This document shows, piece after piece, positions 14,001-25,834 of a DNA stretch of 64,000 nucleotides. The stretch comes from Balaenoptera acutorostrata (taxonomy: Eukaryota > Chordata > Mammalia > Artiodactyla > Balaenopteridae): positions 89,160-153,159 of the forward strand of contig NW_026645886.1 of NCBI RefSeq assembly GCF_949987535.1, written 5' to 3'. The notes under the pieces were generated by a model. It was not told the DNA's origin. It saw only the letters and a program-made list of their open reading frames with translations, and made no database searches. The first letter of the stretch is position 1. Every line of letters starts with the position of its first letter. The translations under genes and the position numbers were made by a program.

Positions 14001-17000
14001 GATATGGAACACACCCATTATCACGAAATCACATTAGGATTCTCTTTTTAACCTGTTCCTTAAAACACTAGTGCTTAGGAAATCTATTGGAGGCAGAAGC
14101 AGTCAAGGGTAGCTTAGGGTTAGGGTTAGGGTTAGGGTGAGGGTTAGGGTACGGCTTAGGGTACGGGTTCGAGGAGGGGTTCGGGTAGGGCGTAGGGTAT
14201 GGGTTAGGGTTAGGGTTAGGGCTAGTGTTAGGGTTAGGGCTCGGTTTAGGTTACGGGTTAGGATTAGGGTACGCGTTAGGGATAGGGTAGGGGTTAGGGT
14301 TAGGGTACGCGTTAGGGTGAGGGTAGTTATTAAACCTATCCCACTCTCTAGATACCCCTTAGCACGTAAAGGAATATTATTTGGGGGTCCAGCCATGGAG
14401 AAGAGTTTAGACACGAGGAGAAGATAAGGAACACACCCATTATCACGAAATCACATTAGGATTCTCTTTTTAACCTGTTCCTTAAAACACTAGTGCTTAG
14501 GAAATCTATTGGAGGCAGAAGCCGTCAAGGGTAGCTTAGGGTTAGGGTTAGGGTTAGGGCGAGGGTTAGGGTACGGTTTAGGGTACGGGTTCAGGGAGGG
14601 GTTCGGGTAGGGCGTAGGGTATGGGTTAGGGTTAGGGTTAGAGTTAGTGTTAGGGTTAGGGCTCGGTTTAGGGTACGGGTTAGGATTAGGGTATGCGCTA
14701 GGGTTAGGGTAGGGGTTAGGGTTAGGGTACGCGTTAGGGTGAGGGTAGTTATTATACCTATCCCACTCTCTAGATACCCCTTAGCACATAAAGGAATATT
14801 ATTTGGGGGTCCAGCCATGGAGACGAGTTTAGACACCAGGAGAAGATAAGGAACACACCCATTATCAAGAAATCAAATTAGGATTCTCTTTTTAACGTGT
14901 TCCTTAAATCACTAGTGCTTAGGAAATCTATTGGAGGCAGAAGCAGTCAAGGGTAGCTTAGGGTTAGTGTTAGGGTTAGGGTGAGGGCTAGGGTATGGCT
15001 TAGGGTACGGGTTCGGGGAGGGGTTCGGGTAGGGCGTAGGGTATGGGTTAGGGTTAGGGTTAGGGCTAGTGTTAGGGTTAGGGCTCGGTTTAGGGTACGG
15101 GTTAGGATTTGGGTACGCGTTAGGGTTAGGGTAGGGTTTAGGGCTAGGGTACGCGTTAGGGTGAGGGTAGTTATTAAACCTATCCCACTCTCTAGATACC
15201 CCTTAGCACGTAAAGGAATATTATTTGGGGGTCCAGCCATGGAGAAGAGTTTAGACACGAGGAGAAGATATGGAACACACCCATTATCACGAAATCACAT
15301 TAGGATTCTCTTTTTAACCTGTTCCTTAAAACACTAGTGCTTAGGAAATCTATTGGAGGCAGAAGCCGTCAAGGGTAGCTTAGGGTTAGGGTTAGGGTTA
15401 GGGTGAGGGTTAGGGTACGGTTTAGGGTATGGGTTCAGGGAGGGGTTCGGGTAGGGCGTAGGGTATGGGTTAGGGTTAGGGTTAGAGTTAGTGTTAGGGT
15501 TAGGGCTCGGTTTAGGGTACGGGTTAGGATTAGGGTACGCGCTAGGGTTAGGGTAGGGGTTAGGGTTAGGGTACGCGTTAGGGTGAGGGTAGTTATTAAA
15601 CCTATCCCACTCTCTAGATACCCCTTAGCACGTAAAGGAATATTATGTGGGGGTCCAGCCATGGAGAAGAGTTTAGACACGAGGAGAAGATAAGGAACAC
15701 ACCCATTATCAAGAAATCACATTAGGATTCTCCTTTAAACCTGTTCCTTAAATCACTAGTGCTTAGGAAATCTATTGGAGGCAGAAGCCGTCAAGGGTAG
15801 CCTAGGGTTAGGGTTAGGGTTAGGGTGAGGTTTAGGGTACGGCTTAGGGTACGGGTTCGGGGAGGGATTCGGGTAGGGCGTAGGGTATGGGTTAGAGTTA
15901 GGGTTAGGGTTAGTGTTAGGGTTAGGGCTCAGTTTAGGGTACGGGTTAGGATTAGGGTACGCGTTAGTGTTAGGGTAGGGGTTAGGGTTAGGGTACGCTT
16001 TAGGGTGAGGGTAGTCATTAAACCTATCCCACTCTCTAGATACCCCTTAGCACGTAAAGGAATATTATTTGGGGGTCCAGCCATGGAGAAGGCTTTAGAC
16101 ACTAGGAGAAGATAAGGAACACACCCATTATCAAGAAATCACAATATGATTCTCTTTTTAAACTGTTCCTTAAAACACTAGTGGTTAGGAAATCTATTGG
16201 AGGCAGAAGCAGTCAAGGGTAGCTTAGGGTTAGGGTTAGGGTTAGGGTGAGGGTTAGGGTACGGCTTAGGGTACGGGTTCGGGGAGGGGTTCGGGTAGGG
16301 CGTAGGTTATGGGTTAGGGTTAGGGTTAGGGCTAGTGTTAGGGTTAGGGCTCGGTTTAGGGTACGGTTAGGATTAGGGTACGCGTTAGGGATAGGGTAGG
16401 GGTTAGGGTTCGGGTACGCGTTAGGGTGAGGGTAGTTATTAAACCTATCCCACTCTCTAGATACCCCTTAGCACGTAAAGGAATATTATTTGGGGGTCCA
16501 GCCATGGAGAAGAGTTTAGACAGGAGGAGAAGATAAGGAACACACCCATTATCACGAAATCACATTAGGATTCTCTTTTTAACCTGTTCCTTAAAACACT
16601 AGTGCTTAGGAAATCTATTGGAGGCAGAAGCAGTCAAGGGTAGCTTAGGGTTAGGGTTAGGGTTAGGGTGAGGGTTAGGGTACGGCTTAGGGTACGGGTT
16701 CGTGGAGGGGTTCGAGTAGGGCGTAGGGTATGGGTTAGGGTTAGGGTTAGGGCTAGTGTTAGGGTTAGGGCTCGGTTTAGGGTACGGGTTAGGATTAGGG
16801 TATGCGTTAGGGTTAGGGTAGGGGTTAGGGTTAGGGTACGCGTTAGGGTGAGGGTAGTTATTAAACCTATCCCACTCTCTAGATACCCCTTAGCACGTAA
16901 AGGAATATTATTTGGGGGTCCAGCCATGGAGAAGAGTTTAGACACTAGGAGAAGATAAGGAACACACCCATTATCACGAAATCACATTAGGATTCTCTTT

Positions 17001-17231
17001 TTAACCTGTTCCTTAAAACACTAGTGCTTAGGAAATCTATTGGAGGCAGAAGCAGTCAAGGGTAGCTTAGGGTTAGTGTTAGGGTTAGGGTGAGGGCTAG
17101 GGTATGGCTTAGGGTACGGGTTCGGGGAGGGGTTCGGGTCGGGCGTAGGGTATGGGTTAGGGTTAGGGTTAGGGTTAGGGCTAGTGTTAGGGTTAGGGCT
17201 CGGTTTAGGGTACGGGTTAGGATTAGGGTAC
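11091..17231 (+). repeat. Mixed satellite monomers between A1 and B1
   Basis: Monomers start at 11160, 11582, 12004, 12426, 12848, 13270, 13692, 14114, 14536, 14958, 15380, 15802, 16224 (421 bp), 16645 and 17067 (428 bp, extending into B1). 13692 and 14114 resemble the first two monomers of block A (GGGTCGGG and GATATGG, then TTCGAGGAGG). 11582 carries GAACACAAGG in place of GAAGATAAGG, a variant shared with 55772. 16224 has a single-base deletion (TACGGTTAGG near 16365). Confidence 0.85.
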
Positions 17232-18338
17232 GCGTTAGGGTTAGGGTAGGGGTTAGGGTTAGGGTACGCGTTAGGGTGAGGGTAGTTATTAAACCTATCC
17301 CACTCTCTAGATACCCCTTAGCACGTAAAGGAATATTATTTGGGGGTCCAGCCATGGAGAAGAGTTTAGACACGAGGAGAAGATAAGGAACACACCCATT
17401 ATCAAGAAATCACATTAGGATTCTCCTTTAAACCTGTTCCTTAAATCACTAGTGCTTAGGAAATCTATTGGAGGCAGAAGCCGTCAAGGGTAGCCTAGGG
17501 TTAGGGTTAGGGTTAGGGTGAGGTTTAGGGTACGGCTTAGGGTACGGGTTCGGGGAGGGATTCGGGTAGGGCGTAGGGTATGGGTTAGAGTTAGGGTTAG
17601 GGTTAGTGTTAGGGTTAGGGCTCAGTTTAGGGTACGGGTTAGGATTAGGGTACGCGTTAGTGTTAGGGTAGGGGTTAGGGTTAGGGTACGCTTTAGGGTG
17701 AGGGTAGTCATTAAACCTATCCCACTCTCTAGATACCCCTTAGCACGTAAAGGAATATTATTTGGTGGTCCAGCCATGGAGAAGGGTTTAGACACTAGGA
17801 GAAGATAAGGAACACACCCATTATCAAGAAATCACAATATGATTCTCTTTTTAAACTGTTCCTTAAAACACTAGTGCTTAGGAAATCTATTGGAGGCAGA
17901 AGCAGTCAAGGGTAGCTTAGGGTTAGGGTTAGGGTTAGGGTGAGGGTTAGGGTACGGCTTAGGGTACGGGTTCGGGGAGGGGTTCGGGTAGGGGGTAGGG
18001 TATGGGTTAGGGTTAGGGTTAGGGCTAGTGTTAGGGTTAGGGCTCGGTTTAGGGTACGGGTTAGGATTCGGGTACGCGTTAGGGTTAGGGTAGGGGTTAG
18101 GGTTAGGGTACGCGTTATGGTGAGGGTAATTATTAAACCTATCCCACTCTCTAGATACCCCTTAGCACGTAAAGGAATATTATTTGGGGGTCCAGCCATG
18201 GAGAAGAGTTTAGACACTAGGAGAAGATAAGGAACACACCCATTATCACGAAATCACATTAGGATTCTCTTTTTAACCTGTTCCTTAAAACACTAGTGCT
18301 TAGGAAATCTATTGGAGGCAGAAGCAGTCAAGGGTAGC
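17067..18338 (+). repeat. Three-monomer repeat, copy 1
   Basis: The three monomers start at 17067 (GGGCTAGGGTATGG type, 428 bp), 17495 (GAGGTTTAGGG with GGGATTCGGG) and 17917 (GGGTAGGGGGTAGGG). The same three types follow in order at 18339, 18761 and 19183, giving a 1,266-bp period, or 1,272 bp for this copy because of one extra TTAGGG. Confidence 0.88.
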
Positions 18339-19604
18339 TTAGGGTTAGTGTTAGGGTTAGGGTGAGGGCTAGGGTATGGCTTAGGGTACGGGTTCGGGGA
18401 GGGGTTCGGGTCGGGCGTAGGGTATGGGTTAGGGTTAGGGTTAGGGCTAGTGTTAGGGTTAGGGCTCGGTTTAGGGTACGGGTTAGGATTAGGGTACGCG
18501 TTAGGGTTAGGGTAGGGGTTAGGGTTAGGGTACGCGTTAGGGTGAGGGTAGTTATTAAACCTATCCCACTCTCTAGATACCCCTTAGCACGTAAAGGAAT
18601 ATTATTTGGGGGTCCAGCCATGGAGAAGAGTTTAGACACGAGGAGAAGATAAGGAACACACCCATTATCAAGAAATCACATTAGGATTCTCCTTTAAACC
18701 TGTTCCTTAAATCACTAGTGCTTAGGAAATCTATTGGAGGCAGAAGCCGTCAAGGGTAGCCTAGGGTTAGGGTTAGGGTTAGGGTGAGGTTTAGGGTACG
18801 GCTTAGGGTACGGGTTCGGGGAGGGATTCGGGTAGGGCGTAGGGTATGGGTTAGAGTTAGGGTTAGGGTTAGTGTTAGGGTTAGGGCTCAGTTTAGGGTA
18901 CGGGTTAGGATTAGGGTACGCGTTAGTGTTAGGGTAGGGGTTAGGGTTAGGGTACGCTTTAGGGTGAGGGTAGTCATTAAACCTATCCCACTCTCTAGAT
19001 ACCCCTTAGCACGTAAAGGAATATTATTTGGTGGTCCAGCCATGGAGAAGGGTTTAGACACTAGGAGAAGATAAGGAACACACCCATTATCAAGAAATCA
19101 CAATATGATTCTCTTTTTAAACTGTTCCTTAAAACACTAGTGCTTAGGAAATCTATTGGAGGCAGAAGCAGTCAAGGGTAGCTTAGGGTTAGGGTTAGGG
19201 TTAGGGTGAGGGTTAGGGTACGGCTTAGGGTACGGGTTCGGGGAGGGGTTCGGGTAGGGGGTAGGGTATGGGTTAGGGTTAGGGTTAGGGCTAGTGTTAG
19301 GGTTAGGGCTCGGTTTAGGGTACGGGTTAGGATTCGGGTACGCGTTAGGGTTAGGGTAGGGGTTAGGGTTAGGGTACGCGTTAGGGTGAGGGTAATTATT
19401 AAACCTATCCCACTCTCTAGATACCCCTTAGCACGTAAAGGAATATTATTTGGGGTTCCAGCCATGGAGAAGAGTTTAGACACGAGGAGAAGATAAGGAA
19501 AACACCCATTATCAAGAAATCACATTAGGATTCTCTTTTTAACCTGTTCCTTAAAACACTAGTGCTTAGGAAATCTATTGGAGGCAGAAGCCGTCAAGGG
19601 TAGC
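18339..19604 (+). repeat. Three-monomer repeat, copy 2
   Basis: This is the second copy of the trimer at 17067-18338. It differs by lacking the extra hexamer, having GCGTTAGGGTGAGG where copy 1 has GCGTTATGGTGAGG near 18115, and GGGGTTCC where copy 1 has GGGGGTCC. The trimer is carried again inside block B2. Confidence 0.88.
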
Positions 19605-20447
19605 TTAGGGTTAGGCGTAGGGTTAGGGTGAGGGTTAGGGTACGACTTAGGGTACGGGTTCGGGGAGGGGTTCGGGTAGGGCGTAGGGTATGGTTTAGGG
19701 TTAGGGTTAGGGTTAGTGTTAGGGTTAGGGCTCGGTTTAGGGTACGGGTTAGGATTAGGGTACGCGTTAGGGTTAGAGTAGGGGTTAGGGTTAGGGTACG
19801 CGTTAGGGTGAGGGTAGTTATTAAACCTATCACACTCTCTAGATACCCCTTAGCACATAAAGGAATATTATTTGGGGGTCCAGCCATGGAGAAGAGTTTA
19901 GACACGAGGAGAAGATAAGGAACACACCCATTATCAAGAAATCACATTAGGATTCTCTTTTTAACCTGTTCCTTAAAACACTAGTTCTTAGGAAATCTAT
20001 TGGAGGCAGAAGCAGTCAAGGGTAGCTTAGGGTTAGGGTTAGGGTTAGGGTGAGGGTTAGGGTACGGCTTAGGGTACGGGTTCGGGGAGGGGTTCGGGTA
20101 GGGCGTAGGGTATGGGTTAGGGTTAGGGTTAGTTCTAGTGTTAGGGTTAGGGCTCGGTTTAGGCTACAGGTTAGGATTAGGGTACGCGTTAGGGTTAGGG
20201 TAGGGGTTAGGGTTAGTGTACGCTTTAGGGTGAGGGTAGTTATTAAACCTATCCCACTCTCTAGATACCCCTTAGCACGTACAGGAATATTATTGGGGGT
20301 CCAGCCATGGAGAAGAGTTTAGACACTAGGAGAAGATAAGGAACACACCCATTATCACGAAATCACATTAGGATTCCCTTTTTAACCTGTTCCTTAAAAC
20401 ACTAGTGCTTAGGAAATCTATTGGAGGCAGAAGCAGTCAAGGGTAGC

Positions 20448-20851
20448 TTAGGGTTAGGGTTAGGGTTAGGGTGAGGGTTAGGGTATGGCTTAGGGTACGG
20501 GTTCGGGGAGGGGTTCGCGGAGGGCGTAGGGTATGGGTTAGGGTTAGGGTTAGGGCTCGGTTTAGGGTACGGGTTAGGATTAGGGTACGCGTTAGGGTTA
20601 GGGTAGGGGTTAGGGTTAGGGTACGCGTTAGGGTGAGGGTAGTTATTAAACCTATCCCACTCTCTAGATACCCCTTAGCACGTAAAGGAATATTATTTGG
20701 GGGTCCAGCCATGGAGAAGAGTTTAGACACGAGGAGAAGGTAAGGAACACACCCATTATCAAGAAATCACATTAGGATTCTCTTTTTAACCTGTTCCTTA
20801 AAACACTAGTGCTTAGGAAATCTATTGGAGGCAGAAGCCGTCAAGGGTAGC
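20448..20851 (+). repeat. Shortest satellite monomer, 404 bp
   Basis: Three hexamers are missing from the middle of the telomere-like block: the CTAGTG hexamer and two TTAGGG (18 bp). TATGGG is followed by three TTAGGG and then directly by CTCGGT. It also carries GCGGAGGGC in place of GGGTAGGGC. An identical-looking copy lies at 28857-29260 within block B2. Confidence 0.9.
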
Positions 20852-22295
20852 TTAGGGTTAGGGTTAGGGTTAGGGTGAGGTTTAGGGTACGGTTTAGGGT
20901 ACGGGTTCAGGGAGGGGTTCGGGTAGGGCGTAGGGTATGGGTTAGGGTTAGGGTTAGAGTTAGTGTTAGGGTTAGGGCTCGGTTTAGGCTACGGGTTAGG
21001 ATTAGGGTACGCGCTAGGGTTAGGGTAGGGGTTAGGGTTAGGGTACGCGTTAGGGTGAGGGTAGTTATTATACCTATCACACTCTCTAGATACCCCTTAG
21101 CACATAAAGGAATATTATTTGGGGGTCCAGCCATGGAGAAGAGTTTAGACACGAGGAGAAGATAAGGAACACACCCATTATCAAGAAATCACATTAGGAT
21201 TCTCTTTTTAACCTGTTCCTTAAAACACTAGTGCTTAGGAAATCTATTGGAGGCAGAAGCCGTCAAGGTTAGCTTAGGGTTAGGGTTAGGGTTAGGGTGA
21301 GGGTTAGGGTACGGCTTACGATACGGGTTTGGGGAGGGGTTCGAGTAGGGCGTAGGGTATGGGTTAGGGTTAGGGTTAGGGCTAGTGTTAGGGTTAGGGC
21401 TCGGTTTAGGGTACGGGTTAGGATTAGGGTATGCGTTAGGGTAAGGGTAGGGGTTATGGTTAGGGTACGCGTTAGGGTGAGGGTAGTTATTAAACCTATC
21501 CCACTCTCTAGATACCCCTTAGCACGTAAAGGAATATTATTTGGGGGTCCAGCCATGGAGAAGAGTTTAGACACGAGGAGAAGATAAGGAACACACCCAT
21601 TATCAAGAAATCACATTAGGATTCTCCTTTAAACCTGTTCCTTAAATCACTAGTGCTTAGGAAATCTATTGGAGGCAGAAGCCGTCAAGGGTAGCCTAGG
21701 GTTAGGGTTAGGGTTAGGGTGAGGGTTAGAGTACGGCTTAGGGTACGGGTTCGGGGAGGGATTCGGGTAGGGCGTAGGGTATGGGTTAGAGTTAGGGTTA
21801 GGGTTAGTGTTAGGGTTAGGGCTCAGTTTAGGGTACGGGTTAGGATTAGGGTACGCGTTAGTGTTAGGGTAGGGGTTAGGGTTAGGGTACGCTTTAGGGT
21901 GAGGGTAGTTATTAAACCTATCCCACTCTCTAGATACCCCTTAGCAAGTAAAGGAATATTATTTGGGGGTCTAGCCATGGAGAAGGGTTTAGACACTAGG
22001 AGAAGATAAGGAACACACCCATTATCAAGAAATCACAATATGATTCTCTTTTTAAACTGTTCCTTAAAACACTAGTGGTTAGGAAATCTATTGGAGGCAG
22101 AAGCAGTCAAGGGTAGCTTAGTGTTAGGGTTAGGGTTAGGGTGAGGGTTAGGGTACGGCTAAGGGTACGGGTTCGGGGACGGTTTCGGGTAGGGCCTAGT
22201 GTATGGGTTAGGGTTAGGGTTAGGGTTAGTGTTAGGGTTAGGGCTCGGTTTAGGGTACGGGTTAGGATTAGGGTACGCGTTAGGGTTAGGGTAGC

Positions 22296-25200
22296 GGTTA
22301 GGGTTAGGGTACGCGTTAGGGTGAGGGTAGTTATTAAACCTATCCCACTCTCTAGATACCCCTTAGCACGTAAAGGAATATTATTTGGGGGTCCAGCCAT
22401 GGAGAAGAGTTTAGACACTAGGAGAAGATAAGGAACACACCCATTATCACGAAATCACATTAGGATTCTCTTTTTAACCTGTTCCTTAAAACACTAGTGC
22501 TTAGGAAATCTATTGGAGGCAGAAGCAGTCAAGGGTAGCTTAGGGTTAGTGTTAGGGTTAGGGTGAGGGCTAGGGTATGGCTTAGGGTACGGGTTCGGGG
22601 AGAGGTTCGGGTCGGGCGTAGGGTATGGGTTAGGGTTAGGGTTAGGGCTAGTGTTAGGGTTAGGGCTCGGTTTAGGGTACGGGTTAGGATTAGCGTACGC
22701 GTTAGGGTTAGGGTAGGGGTTAGGGTTAGGGTACGCGTTAGGGTGAGGGTAGTTATTAAACCTATCCCACTCTCTAGATACCCCTTAGCACGTAAAGGAA
22801 TATTATTTGGGGGTCCAGCCATGGAGAAGAGTTTAGACACGAGGAGAAGATATGGAACACACCCATTATCACGAAATCACATTAGGATTCTCTTTTTAAC
22901 CTGTTCCTTAAAACACTAGTGCTTAGGAAATCTATTGGAGGCAGAAGCAGTCAAGGGTAGCTTAGGGTTAGGGTTAGGGTTAGGGTGAGGGTTAGGGTAC
23001 GGCTTAGGGTACGGGTTCGAGGAGGGGTTCGGGTAGGGCGTAGGGTATGTGTTAGGGTTAGGGTTAGGGCTAGTGTTAGGGTTAGGGCTCGGTTTAGGGT
23101 ACGGGTTAGGATTAGGGTACGCGTTAGGGATAGGGTAGGGGTTAGGGTTAGGGTACGCGTTAGGGTGAGGGTAGTTATTAAACCTATCCCACTCTCTAGA
23201 TACCCCTTAGCACGTAAAGGAATATTATTTGGTGGTCCAGCCATGGAGAAGAGTTTAGACACGAGGAGAAGATAAGGAACACACCCATTATCACGAAATC
23301 ACATTAGGATTCTCTTTTTAACCTGTTCCTTAAAACACTAGTGCTTAGGAAATCTATTGGAGGCAGAAGCAGTCAAGGGTAGCTTAGGGATAGGGTTAGG
23401 GTTAGGGTGAGGGTTAGGGTACGGCTTAGGGTACGGGTTCGGGGAGGGGTTCGGGTAGGGCGTAGGGTATGGGTTAGGGTTAGGGTTAGGGCTAGTGTTA
23501 GGGTTAGGGCTCGGTTTAGGGTACGGGTTAGGATTAGGGTACGCATTAGGGTTAGGGTAGGGGTTAGGGTTAGGGTACGCGTTAGGGTGAGGGTAGTTAT
23601 TAAACCTATCTCACTCTCTAGATACCCCTTAGCACGTAAAGGAATATTATATGGGGGTCCAGCCATGGAGAAGAGTTTAGACACGAGGAGAAGATAAGGA
23701 ACACACCCATTATCACGAAATCACATTAGGATTCTCTTTTTAACCTGTTCCTTAAAACACTAGTGCTTAGGAAATCTATTGGAGGCAGAAGCCGTCAAGG
23801 GTAGCTTAGGGTTAGGGTTAGGGTTAGGGTGAGGGTTAGGGTACGGTTTAGGGTATGGGTTCAGGGAGGGGTTCGGGTAGGGCGTAGGGTATGGGTTAGG
23901 GTTAGGGTTAGAGTTAGTGTTAGGGTTAGGGCTCGGTTTAGGGTACGGGTTAGGATTAGGGTACGCGCTAGTGTTAGGGTAGGGGTTAGGGTTAGGGTAC
24001 GCGTTAGGGTGAGGGTAGTTACTATACCTATCACACTCTCTAGATACCCCTTAGCACATAAAGGAATATTATTTGGGGGTCCAGCCATGGAGAAGAGTTT
24101 AGACACGAGGAGAAGATAAGGAACACACCCATTATCAAGAAATCACATTAGGATTCTCTTTTTAACCTGTTCCTTAAAACACTAGTGCTTAGGAAATCTA
24201 TTGGAGGCAGAAGCCGTCAAGGGTAGCTTAGGGTTAGGGTTAGGGTTAGGGTGAGGGTTAGGGTACGGCTTAGGGTACGGGTTCGGGGAGGGGTTCGAGT
24301 AGGGCGTAGGGTATGGGTTAGGGTTAGGGTTAGGGCTAGTGTTAGGGTTAGGGCTCGGTTTAGGGTACGGGTTAGGATTAGGGTATGCGTTAGGGTTAGG
24401 GTAGGGGTTAGGGTTAGGGTACGCGTTAGGGTGAGGGTAGTTATTAAACCTATCCCACTCTCTAGATACCCCGTAGCACGTAAAGGAATATTATTTGGGG
24501 GTCCAGCCATGGAGAAGAGTTTAGACACGAGGAGAAGATAAGGAACACACCCATTATCAAGAAATCACATTAGGATTCTCCTTTAAACCTGTTCCTTAAA
24601 TCACTAGTGCTTAGGAAATCTATTGGAGGCAGAAGCCGTCAAGGGTAGCCTAGGGTTAGGGTTAGGGTTAGGGTGAGGGTTAGGGTACGGCTTAGGGTAC
24701 GGGTTCGGGGAGGGGTTCGGGTAGGGCGTAGGTTATGGGTTAGGGTTAGGGTTAGGGCTAGTGTTAGGGTTAGGGCTCGGTTTAGGGTACGGGTTAGGAT
24801 TAGGGTACGCGTTAGGGATAGGGTAGGGGTTAGGGTTAGGGTACGCGTTAGGGTGAGGGTAGTTATTAAACCTATCCCACTCTCTAGATACCCCTTAGCA
24901 CGTAAAGGAATATTATTTGGGGGTCCAGCCATGGAGAAGAGTTGAGACACGAGGAGAAGATAAGGAACACACCCATTATCAAGAAATCACATTAGGATTC
25001 TCTTTTTAACCTGTTCCTTAAAACACTTGTGCTTAGGAAATCTATTGGAGGCAGAAGCATTCAAGGGTAGCTTAGGGTTAGGGTTAGGGTTAGGGTACGG
25101 CTTAGGGTACGGGTTCGGGGAGGGGTTCGCGTAGGGCGTAGGGTATGGGTTAGTGTTAGGGTTAGGGTTAGTGTTAGGGTTAGGGCTCGGTTTAGGGTAC

Positions 25201-25834
25201 GGGTTAGGATTAGGGTACGCGTTAGGGTTAGGGTAGGGGTTAGGTTTAGGTTATGCGATAGGGTGAGGTTAGTTATTAAACCTATCCCACTCTCTAGATA
25301 CCCCTTAGCACGTAAAGGAATATTATTTGGGGGTCCAGCCATGGAGAAGAGTTTCGACACTAGGAGAAGATAAGGAACACACCCATTATCAAGAAATCAC
25401 ATTAGGATTCTCTTTTTAACCTGTTCCTTAAAACACTAGTGCTTAGGAAATATATTGGAGGCAGAAGCCGTCAAGGGTAGCTTAGGGTTAGGGTTAGGGT
25501 TAGGGTGAGGGTTAGGGTACGGCTTAGGGTACGGGTTCGGGGAGGGGTTCGGGTAGGGCGTAGGGTATGGGTTAGGGTTAGGGTTAGGGCTAGTGTTAGG
25601 GTTAGGGCTCGGTTTAGGGTACGGGTTAGGATTAGGGTATGCGTTAGGGTTAGGGTAGGGGTTAGGGTTAGGGTACGCGTTAGGGTGAGGGTAGTTATTA
25701 AACCTATCCCACTCTCTAGATACCCCTTAGCACGTAAAGGAATATTATTTGGGGGTCCAGCCATGGAGAAGAGTTTAGACACGAGGAGAAGATAAGGAAC
25801 ACACCCATTATCAAGAAATCACATTAGGATTCTC
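22296..25834 (+). repeat. Block A2 (3.54 kb), copy of 7552-11090
   Basis: All rare markers of A1 are present at +14,744. The block lies between B1 and B2, sharing 49 bp with the end of B1 (22296-22344) and 194 bp with the start of B2 (25641-25834). Those overlaps are sequence common to both blocks and contain the crossover points that joined them. Confidence 0.9.

Larger units (their letters stand above)
17232..22344 (+). repeat. Block B1 (5.11 kb), copy of 25641-30753
   Basis: This segment recurs 8,409 bp downstream. Shared rare features include the 404-bp monomer (20448 and 28857), GTTCTAGTG (20131 and 28540), GGGGTTCCAGCC (19452 and 27861), GGCGTAGGG in place of a TTAGGG junction (19613 and 28022), and GGTAATTATT (18125 and 26534). 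One difference was seen inside: 19369 T against 27778 A. The block is bounded by 17231 C / 25640 T on the left and 22345 C / 30754 A on the right. Together with block A2 it forms a 20-monomer repeat unit. Confidence 0.9.
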
